From Methylobacterium pseudosasicola (GTDB taxonomy: Bacteria > Pseudomonadota > Alphaproteobacteria > Rhizobiales > Beijerinckiaceae), in contig NZ_FOTK01000004.1 of NCBI RefSeq assembly GCF_900114535.1, positions 186,001 through 250,000 of the forward strand: a stretch of 64,000 nucleotides of DNA, read 5' to 3'. A model generated the notes under the pieces. It did no database searches, had not been told where the DNA came from, and was given only the letters and a program-made list of their open reading frames with translations. Of this stretch, positions 57,849-64,000 are shown in pieces (within the stretch, counting starts at the first letter, position 1; each line of letters starts with the position of its first letter). Position numbers and translations under genes: made by a program.

Positions 57849-59177
57849 TCATTCCGCCGCCTCCAGCCGCGGCGCGACGCCATTGAGCGCGGCCGGCTTC
57901 GGGCCGCCGGTGGCCCAGTCCAGCAGCTCCACGGTGTGCACGATCGGGATGCCGGTGCCCTTCCCGATCTGCGTGGCGCAGCCGATATTGCCGGTGGCGA
58001 TCACGTCGGGGCGGATGCGCTCGATATTGGCGACCTTGCGGGCGCGCAGCTTCGCGGCGAGCTCGGGCTGCAGGATGTTGTAGGTCCCGGCCGAGCCGCA
58101 GCAGATATGGCCCTCCGGCACGTCCTTGACGGTAAAGCCGGCGCGCTTGAGCAGAGTCTTCGGCTCGGTGCGGATGCCCTGGCCGTGCTGCATCGAGCAG
58201 GCCGAATGGTAGGCGACCACGAGGTCGCTCTCCACGGTCTCCGCCAGATCGAGTTGGGCCATGTACTCGGTCACGTCCTTGGCGAGGCTCGAGACCCGCT
58301 GCGCCTTCTCGGCATAGGCCGGGTCGTCGCGGAACATGAAGCCGTAATCCTTGATGGTCGTGCCGCAGCCCGAGGCCGTGACCAGGATCGCGTCGAGGCC
58401 CTTGGCGATCTCCGCGTCCCAGGCGTCGATCGCCTGCTTGGCCAGCGCGTGGGACGAGGCCTCCTTGCCCATGTGGTGGGTCAGCGCTCCGCAGCAGCCC
58501 TCCTCGGCATGGACCACCTCGACCCCGTGCCGGTTGAGCAGCCGGATCGCCGCCGCGTTGAAATCCGGCCGCAGCACGCTCTGGGCGCAGCCGCGCAGCA
58601 GGGCGACGCGCTTGTTCGCGGCTCCGCCTTGCGGCGCGAAGCTGCCGGCGCGGTTCGTCGGCTCGCGGCCGGGCAGCCGGGCCGGGGCGAGGTCGAGCAT
58701 CGCGGCCAGCCGGTTCCCCACCCGGGGCAGCCGCGCCACGAGCCCGCGGAACGGCGCGCCGAGCTTGGCGGCGATCAGGGCCAGCCGGAACCGGTTCGGA
58801 TAGGGCAGCACCTGCGCGAGCAAGGCGCGCAGGAGTCGGTCACCCGCGGGGCGCGTAAAAGTCGTCTCGATATGCGCCCGGGCGTGGTCGACGAGGTGCA
58901 TGTAGTGCACCCCCGACGGGCAGGTGGTCATGCAGGACAGGCAGGAGAGGCAGCGGTCGATGTGCTTCACCACCTCCTGCGAGGCCGGCTTGCCGCCCTC
59001 CAGCATGTCCTTGATCAGGTAGATCCGCCCGCGCGGGGAATCGAGCTCGTCGCCAAGTAGGAGGTAGGTCGGGCAGGTCGCGGTGCAGAAACCGCAATGC
59101 ACGCAGGTCCGCAGGATCTTCTCCGACGCCGCCATGGCGGGATCGGCGAGTTGGACGAGGTTGAAATTGGTCTGCAC
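57849..59177 (-). CDS. glcF: Glycolate oxidase iron-sulfur subunit
   Basis: Membrane-associated electron-transfer subunit of 442 aa. The N-terminal ferredoxin part carries two 4Fe-4S motifs, RTCVHCGFCTATCPTYLLLG and DRCLSCLSCMTTCPSGVHYM. The rest has two CCG domains, including EGCCGALTHHMGKEASSHAL, HSACSMQHGQGIRTEPKTLL and HICCGSAGTYNIL, which bind a cubane or heme-related cofactor in the family. With GlcD and GlcE it oxidises glycolate to glyoxylate and passes electrons to quinone, feeding the serine cycle. It is 48 bases downstream of glcE, in the same direction. Confidence 0.94.
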   Translation of the reverse strand: MQTNFNLVQLADPAMAASEKILRTCVHCGFCTATCPTYLLLGDELDSPRGRIYLIKDMLEGGKPASQEVVKHIDRCLSCLSCMTTCPSGVHYMHLVDHARAHIETTFTRPAGDRLLRALLAQVLPYPNRFRLALIAAKLGAPFRGLVARLPRVGNRLAAMLDLAPARLPGREPTNRAGSFAPQGGAANKRVALLRGCAQSVLRPDFNAAAIRLLNRHGVEVVHAEEGCCGALTHHMGKEASSHALAKQAIDAWDAEIAKGLDAILVTASGCGTTIKDYGFMFRDDPAYAEKAQRVSSLAKDVTEYMAQLDLAETVESDLVVAYHSACSMQHGQGIRTEPKTLLKRAGFTVKDVPEGHICCGSAGTYNILQPELAAKLRARKVANIERIRPDVIATGNIGCATQIGKGTGIPIVHTVELLDWATGGPKPAALNGVAPRLEAAE

Positions 59178-59225
59178 GATGCCTTCCTGCCTGCGCTCCC
59201 CGGTCTGGAGGGGAGGGGACCCGTC

Positions 59226-60413
59226 TCAAACGCCCGCGTACATCCGGCCCGGGTTCAGCACCCCGGCGGGATCGTGCGCCGTCTTGATCCCGGCGGTGAT
59301 CCGCATCAGCGGGTCCGCCAGGGGCTGGAACACCGGCACGGCCGCCCGCACGGAATCGGGGGCGCGCACCAGCGTCGCGTGGCCGCCCTGGTCGCGCAGA
59401 GCGGCGCGCACGGTGGCGGCGCCGGCATCCCCGGCCGAGCCGGTGGCGAGCCAGATCAGGCCGCCGCCCCAATCGTAGAACCAGCGGGCCTCGCGCTGGG
59501 CCGCGATCGCCGCCACTAGGGCGGGCCCGTGCGTCGGAGCCGTCGAGATCCGCCACAGGGCCGCGTCGCGGGGCTCGGCCAGGAGGGCGGCATCGCGCAC
59601 CGCCTGCCACAGGGCGGTGCCGGCCTCGCCCTCCAGAAGCTCAGGCGCGCCGAAGCGCTTGAGCAGGCGGCGCAGCTCGCCGGTGCGGTAATCGATCGAC
59701 TCCGAGAACCCTTCGAGGCGCATCAGCGTCCGGGCCTCGGGGGCGCCGATGCCGGCGGGCAGGTGCGCCGCGCCGGTGAGCTCGAAGGGCGAGCCCAGGG
59801 CTGCCGCCAGGGCCGCCACCGCGCGGGCATCGTCGAGACCAGAGAACACCAGGGTGGCGACCCGCTCGCAGGCCGGCAGCACCTTGAAGGTGACCTCGGT
59901 GAGCAGCCCGAGGGTGCCGTGGGCGCCGGCCATCAGCTTCACCAGGTCGAGCCCGGTGACGTTCTTCATCACCCGGCCGCCCGACTTGATTGCCTCGCCG
60001 CGCCCGTTGACGAAGCGCACGCCGATCAGGCTGTCCCGGGCCGCCCCGGCATTGATCCGGCGGGGTCCGGCATTGTTGGTCGCCGCCACGGCACCGAGCG
60101 TCGGCTCGCCGGTGCTGCCGTAGATTGTGCGAAAGTCCATCGGCTCGAACGGTAGCATCTGGCCCCGGGAGGCGAGCAGCGCCTCGACCTCGGCCAGCGG
60201 CGTGCCGGCCCGGGCCGCCACCACCATCTCGGCGGGCTCGTAGAGTGTCACGCCGGTGAGCTTTTGGGCCGAGAGCGTCGCAGTGTCCTGCGCGGGCCGG
60301 CCGAGCCCCGCGGCGGTGCCGCCGCCAGCCAGCCGCAGGCGCTCGCCGCGCCCGGACGCCGCCCGCACGATCTCCTCAGCCTCCGCCTCGGTGCCGGGCT
60401 CGTAGCCGCCCAT
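59226..60413 (-). CDS. glcE: Glycolate oxidase FAD-binding subunit
   Basis: FAD-binding protein of 395 aa of the VAO/PCMH fold. Segments are RLRLAGGGTAAGLGRPAQDT (FAD pyrophosphate loop), MVVAARAGTPLAEVEALLAS, GEPTLGAVAATNNAGPRRIN and VMKNVTGLDLVKLMAGAHGT, typical of GlcE. It lacks the large C-terminal catalytic domain of GlcD, fitting an accessory FAD subunit. ATG at 60413 follows GGCGGAGACG. It is followed by glcF. Upstream, instead of glcD, there is a flippase gene, so the catalytic subunit must be encoded elsewhere if the complex works. Confidence 0.93.
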   Translation of the reverse strand: MGGYEPGTEAEAEEIVRAASGRGERLRLAGGGTAAGLGRPAQDTATLSAQKLTGVTLYEPAEMVVAARAGTPLAEVEALLASRGQMLPFEPMDFRTIYGSTGEPTLGAVAATNNAGPRRINAGAARDSLIGVRFVNGRGEAIKSGGRVMKNVTGLDLVKLMAGAHGTLGLLTEVTFKVLPACERVATLVFSGLDDARAVAALAAALGSPFELTGAAHLPAGIGAPEARTLMRLEGFSESIDYRTGELRRLLKRFGAPELLEGEAGTALWQAVRDAALLAEPRDAALWRISTAPTHGPALVAAIAAQREARWFYDWGGGLIWLATGSAGDAGAATVRAALRDQGGHATLVRAPDSVRAAVPVFQPLADPLMRITAGIKTAHDPAGVLNPGRMYAGV

Positions 60414-60533
60414 CGTCTCCGCCCCGGTTCTTTTTGGACTTGTTCCAGGCCTGGTTTCGCCGGAACCGGCGCCGGATTCAAGCGGAGGCGGCGTCGCGGG
60501 CTTGGCGAAGCGCGAAAGTTGAAAATCCGAAGA

Positions 60534-61976
60534 CTACTCGGCCGCGATGGTCCGGTTCGGGCGCAGGCGCCCGGCGACCTGCCGACGCAGGCCGGCGATG
60601 TCGAAGATCCAGACCAGCCCCCCGTAGAGCGCTGCTCCGGCCGGGACCAGCACCGCCAGGGCAGCGGCTGGCGGCAGGTGCCGGAACGGCGCCAGCGCCA
60701 GCCCCATCGCCCCGCAGGCCAGCGTCGCGGCGCCGATCTGGCCCCAGGGCAGCACGATCCGCTCCGGGCCGGTGAGCGCCCGCCAGCCAAGCCAGAGCGC
60801 GGCGGCGGCGAGCCCGAGGGTCTGGGCCAGGGCGACGCCCATCCCGCCCATCAGCCCGGGCAGCAACAGGAGGCCGGCGCCGTTGACCGCGAGCCCGACC
60901 AGCGCGGCGGCGATCACCGGAAAAGTCCGGCGGCGGATCTGGAAGACCGGGTTGAGGGCGTAGAACATCATCGACAGGCAGAACAGGCCGGGCATCAGCG
61001 CGACGCTGTAGCTCTCGAACGGGCCGCGATAGGCGTCGGGCACCACCAGCCCCTGGAGCGCCGGCAGCACCGCCCAGAACCCGACCGCGCAGGGCGCCAG
61101 CAGGGCGAACACCGTGCCGGCATTCTCGGCGACCTGCGCCTCGGCGGCCGCGCGGCCGTGCTGCTCCTCGGCCTGGACGGCGAACTGGAACAGCAGCAGG
61201 TCGAGGGCGGTGCCGAGCGTCATCAGCGAGCGCGAGGTGACGTCGGCGGCCAGCGCGAAATAGCCGGCCTCCGCGAAGCCCGCATGGCCGGCGATCGCGC
61301 CCCGGTTCACGAAGGCCAGGCACTGATAGGCGGTGTTGGCGGCGATCAGCGGCAGGCCGTAGCGGGCGAAGACGCCCCAGGTGGCGGTCAGGCGCGGCCG
61401 CTCGAAAGGATGTTCGGGATCGCGCAAAGGATGACGCAGCAGGAATACCGCGGCGAGCTGGCTGAGCCCGGCCGCCGCCAGCACCCAGGCCGGCTGCGGC
61501 AGCCACCAGGCGGCCCCGGCCATCATCAGGAAGGCGAGGACGTTCTTCACCGCCACGAGGCCGAGATAGAGCTTTCCGTCGAACCGGGCCCGGGCCAGGG
61601 CCGCGTGGTAGTCGAACACCCCGATGCCGAGGGCGGCGAGCCCGGTGCCGCACAGGACCGCCTCGCGCCCGGCCGCGCCGCCGCCGAAGCCGAACGCCCC
61701 GCAGAGAGAAGCCGCGGCGAGCAGCAGCAGGCCGATGCGCAGATAGGCCCGGTCGAGTCCGTGGCGGATCCAGGGCTCGTCCACGCGCACGCGCCCCGAA
61801 TAGAACCGCGTCGCCGACAGCCGCAGCCACTCGAACAGCACCGTGTTCAGCACGATCGCCCCGGTGGTCGCCAGAGCGAACCGGCCGAAATCAGCCGGCC
61901 CGAGCAGCTGGGCGATCAGGAGCCCGAGGACGAAGTTCAGCCCCGCATTGATCACGAAGGCGGCGATCACGGCCAT
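60534..61976 (-). CDS. Polysaccharide flippase-like membrane protein (Wzx/MVF type)
   Basis: Integral membrane protein of 480 aa with 12 or more helices and the oligosaccharide flippase start AVIAAFVINAGLNFVLGLLI, AQLLGPADFGRFALATTGAI. Repeated long hydrophobic segments and LVVPDAYRGPFESYSVALMP fit the family. It probably flips a lipid-linked glycan, a second system separate from the flippase at 32008. No polysaccharide genes are immediately adjacent, only glcE/glcF downstream and a GNAT gene upstream. ATG at 61976 with GAGGCG upstream is chosen; the upstream open part starting at 62111 has no coding character. Confidence 0.85.
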   Translation of the reverse strand: MAVIAAFVINAGLNFVLGLLIAQLLGPADFGRFALATTGAIVLNTVLFEWLRLSATRFYSGRVRVDEPWIRHGLDRAYLRIGLLLLAAASLCGAFGFGGGAAGREAVLCGTGLAALGIGVFDYHAALARARFDGKLYLGLVAVKNVLAFLMMAGAAWWLPQPAWVLAAAGLSQLAAVFLLRHPLRDPEHPFERPRLTATWGVFARYGLPLIAANTAYQCLAFVNRGAIAGHAGFAEAGYFALAADVTSRSLMTLGTALDLLLFQFAVQAEEQHGRAAAEAQVAENAGTVFALLAPCAVGFWAVLPALQGLVVPDAYRGPFESYSVALMPGLFCLSMMFYALNPVFQIRRRTFPVIAAALVGLAVNGAGLLLLPGLMGGMGVALAQTLGLAAAALWLGWRALTGPERIVLPWGQIGAATLACGAMGLALAPFRHLPPAAALAVLVPAGAALYGGLVWIFDIAGLRRQVAGRLRPNRTIAAE

Positions 61977-62086
61977 GGACGGCGCCTCATGCGCGGCGAG
62001 GTTCTTTCGAGCTGCCCCAGGGATGTAGGCAGGGACCCGTAAGACTCTCCTAACGGGGCGGGAACAGGGCGAGGTCTGACGGGCCT

Positions 62087-62593
62087 CTACAACCCGCGCT
62101 CGTAGCGCCAAGCCTCCATCCCGTCCTCATAATAGGCGGGCTGCACGGCGAAGCGGGTGTAGCCCCGGCGCTCGTACAGGCGGATGCCGGCACCGTTGTC
62201 GGAGCGGACTTCGAGGCGCAGGCGGTCGCAGCCATGGGCGCGGGCCTGGGCCTCCGCGGCGTCGAGGAGCTTTCCGCCGAGCCCGAGGCCGCCGCGGTTG
62301 GGCGCCACGGCGATCGAGGCGAGGCGGGCGATCCGGCTGCCCCGCCGCCGCTCCAGCACCGCCGCGCCGACCAGGACCGGCTCCCGGTCCCCGTCCGGTC
62401 CCGGGATCAAAGCCGCCAGCACATCCATGCTGGGCGACAAGATCGCGTGGCGGATCGCCCGTCGCTCGGCCCGGTCGGTGGCGAAGGCCGCGTGTTCCAG
62501 GGCGACCAGGGCGTCGAGATCGGCGAGGCCGGCCGCCCGGATCAAAGGCTGCGGGAGCTCTTCTCCGTGTGACGCGCGCATGAGGGTGTTCAT
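62087..62593 (-). CDS. GNAT acetyltransferase, RimI-like
   Basis: Acetyl-CoA dependent acetyltransferase of about 168 aa. Motif A is ASIAVAPNRGGLGLGGKLLD, with the R/Q-x-x-G-x-G acetyl-CoA loop altered to R-G-G-L-G-L-G. Motif B is RLRLEVRSDNGAGIRLYERR, and the aromatic end is GYTRFAVQPAYYEDGMEAWR, typical of RimI-like protein N-alpha-acetyltransferases and their relatives. The first ATG at 62593 is used; GTG at 62605 is possible. It is on the reverse strand, ahead of the flippase gene with a 110-base gap. The substrate is unknown. Confidence 0.85.
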   Translation of the reverse strand: MNTLMRASHGEELPQPLIRAAGLADLDALVALEHAAFATDRAERRAIRHAILSPSMDVLAALIPGPDGDREPVLVGAAVLERRRGSRIARLASIAVAPNRGGLGLGGKLLDAAEAQARAHGCDRLRLEVRSDNGAGIRLYERRGYTRFAVQPAYYEDGMEAWRYERGL

Positions 62594-63391
62594 GGGGGCG
62601 CTCACGCGTCGGCCGCGTCGGATCGCGCGCCTGCGGGTTTGAACACGGCTTCGGGATCATGCGCGCGGGCAAGGCGATCAAGCGCGGCTCTCGATCTGTT
62701 CGGCCCGGCCATCGCACGCTCGTCTGAGGGACATCGCTCCGGCGGTGAGATGCCCGCTTCCGGTCCGCTTGGGAAGCCCGCGGACCCGGCCGCCGCCGCC
62801 GAAATGCGCCGTTTTTGCAACGGCGGAGACCGACTGGGAATTGCGTGGGGAAATGCGGCTCGATCGGGCCCGAAACCCCTTGTTGTCGAGGGCCGATCTC
62901 CGTATATGCGCCCTGCCCAATTTCGCACGTGCCTGTGGCCGCGTGCCGGTTGGTGGGCATCCGGTCAACTGCCGGACAGCCGCCAGGGGTCTTAAAGGAT
63001 CGATGGTCGCAAGGGTGGATCCCTACGGCCGGCATCCAGGTGGCAACACCGGACCCCGACAACAACCGGCAGCCGGAGGCGAAACCGGCGAACCCCGCTC
63101 TCCACGGGGGACGCAGCTTAAAGCAACGACGAACGGGCTTTTTTGGTCTCGTCGGCCCTCCAAAGGCCGGCACCGAAGAGGCTTGTTTCTCTTTGCCCGG
63201 CGTGCGGTGGGGGTCCTCCCTTCCAATCCACGGCAGCTTCCGGGTGCTCTGCGCCCGCCTGGATCGACGCGTCTCCAAAGCGCGTGGGTCCGCGCGACGC
63301 ATCGCCCCCTGACGCCGGCGACCCGTTGGGTCGTCACATCGACAGCGCGCCCGCAGGACGGGCGCTCGCGAACCCGTGCCGGGAGACGACC
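62594..63391. other. Long leader region before the PLP decarboxylase gene
   Basis: About 800 bases between the GNAT start and the decarboxylase start, with no convincing gene. The part next to the decarboxylase contains possible hairpins (CCCCG with CGGGG near 63093-63109, GGCC with GGCC near 63154-63169) and a T-run in GGGCTTTTTTGG at 63136-63147, consistent with a transcribed regulatory leader. Alphaproteobacterial ornithine decarboxylases of this class are known to carry the speF leader motif, but the match was not computed. Confidence 0.35.
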
Positions 63392-64000
63392 ATGACCGAT
63401 CGCATCCGTGATTTCCTGCGCGTGCGCCGTGACCTCGGTCAGGACGAGGGGCCCGTGATGGTCCTCGACCTCGATGTCGTGCGCGACAACTACACCGCCT
63501 TCGCGCGCTCCCTGCCGGACACCCGCGTGTTCTACGCGGTGAAGGCCAACCCGGCCCCCGAGGTGCTGCGCCTGCTCGCCGAGATGGGCTCCTGCTTCGA
63601 CACCGCCTCGGTGGCCGAGATGGAGATGGCGCTCGCCGCCGGCGCCACCCCGGACCGGATCTCCTTCGGCAACACCATCAAGAAGGAGCGCTGCATCGGC
63701 CGCGCGCTCAAGCTCGGCATCCGCCTGTTCGCGGTGGATTGCCAGGCCGAGGTCGAGAAGATCGTCCGGGCCGCCGAGGCCATGGAGGTCGCGGCCTCCG
63801 ACGTGTGCGTGTTCTGCCGCATCCTGTGCGACGGCGCCGGCGCCGATTGGCCGCTCTCGCGCAAGTTCGGCTGCGTGCCCGAGATGGCGACCGACGTGCT
63901 CGAGCACGCCCACCGGCACGGGCTGGAGGCCTACGGCATCTCGTTCCATGTCGGCTCGCAGCAGGGCAACACCGAGGCCTGGGACGGGGCCTTGGGCTCC
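63392..64000 (+). CDS. Type III PLP-dependent decarboxylase (ornithine/DAP class), N-terminal part
   Basis: The first 203 codons are in the window and the rest lies beyond the edge. The fold is the alanine-racemase-like type III class, as in COG0019 ornithine and diaminopimelate decarboxylases. The PLP lysine is in RVFYAVKANPAPEVLRLLAE. CFDTASVAEMEMALAAGATP, ISFGNTIKKERCI, LFAVDCQAEVEKI and GISFHVGSQQGN are the strand and loop motifs that build the barrel. The SFHVGSQ motif and F-G-N-T-I-K variant favour eukaryote-like ornithine decarboxylase over LysA. ATG at 63392 has GGGAG upstream. It would make putrescine from ornithine. Confidence 0.9.
   Translation, partial: MTDRIRDFLRVRRDLGQDEGPVMVLDLDVVRDNYTAFARSLPDTRVFYAVKANPAPEVLRLLAEMGSCFDTASVAEMEMALAAGATPDRISFGNTIKKERCIGRALKLGIRLFAVDCQAEVEKIVRAAEAMEVAASDVCVFCRILCDGAGADWPLSRKFGCVPEMATDVLEHAHRHGLEAYGISFHVGSQQGNTEAWDGALGS

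Noticed and set aside
63023..63949. Reverse-strand frame of 308 codons at the right edge
   Set aside because: It is antisense to the PLP decarboxylase, whose motifs are unmistakable on the plus strand.
1..64000. CRISPR arrays, tRNA or rRNA genes, insertion sequences and prophage
   Set aside because: No regularly spaced repeats, no cloverleaf-like segment, no rRNA-like stretch and no transposase, integrase or phage structural protein were recognised on either strand.

Overview
The window is very GC-rich and reads as an alphaproteobacterial chromosome. The best fit is Methylobacterium/Methylorubrum in the Hyphomicrobiales (Rhizobiales). This rests on family content rather than a marker gene: an ExoY/ExoF/ExoP/ExoA-type exopolysaccharide (EPS) system, a DUF6894 protein, DUF3606/DUF2934/DUF2380-type small proteins, and an RNase E with a long acidic insert. 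No rRNA, tRNA, CRISPR array or recognisable insertion sequence was found.

About 0-34.6 kb is an exopolysaccharide or surface-glycan region. It holds an O-acyltransferase (partial), an ExoY-like priming sugar transferase, a GH16 glucanase, UDP-glucose dehydrogenase (ugd), a LuxR-type regulator with a degenerate receiver, an ExoP-like co-polymerase, and an ExoF-like export protein. A tightly packed sugar operon (16.8-22.4 kb) carries an acetyltransferase, an oxidoreductase, two DegT aminotransferases, an epimerase and a polysaccharide deacetylase. Then come GT2 and GT8-GT2 glycosyltransferases, an ABC exporter pair (Wzm/Wzt type), an ExoA-like glycosyltransferase, gpmI, a Wzx-like flippase and a BioF2-type acyltransferase. 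Embedded in the region is a lower-GC stretch (4.2-5.6 kb) with two tandem paralogous genes of unknown function followed by a membrane chemoreceptor.

At 34.55-35.98 kb lies a compact 1.4-kb segment bounded by an exact 41-bp direct repeat. It carries a GNAT acetyltransferase and a BrnT-like toxin with an XRE-type antitoxin, and no recombinase. It sits exactly where the 3' ends of two convergent chromosomal genes meet.

From 36 to 49.6 kb the window is ordinary core genome: trmL, a LysE exporter with a divergent LysR regulator, a PRC-barrel protein, SCO1/SenC, a double-PilZ protein, a PAS protein, rhomboid protease, CBS protein, PhoD phosphatase, a patatin-hisI-folE stretch, an Fe-S scaffold and yidD. 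From 49.7 to 52.4 kb is a urate-catabolism set (Tat-exported HIU hydrolase, cytosolic HIU hydrolase, OHCU decarboxylase) facing a soluble chemoreceptor. The large rne gene follows with a strong terminator. The right end holds an AraC regulator, a DUF2380 protein, glcF and glcE (glcD is not adjacent), another flippase, a GNAT protein and the first 203 codons of an ornithine/diaminopimelate-type decarboxylase behind an 800-bp leader.
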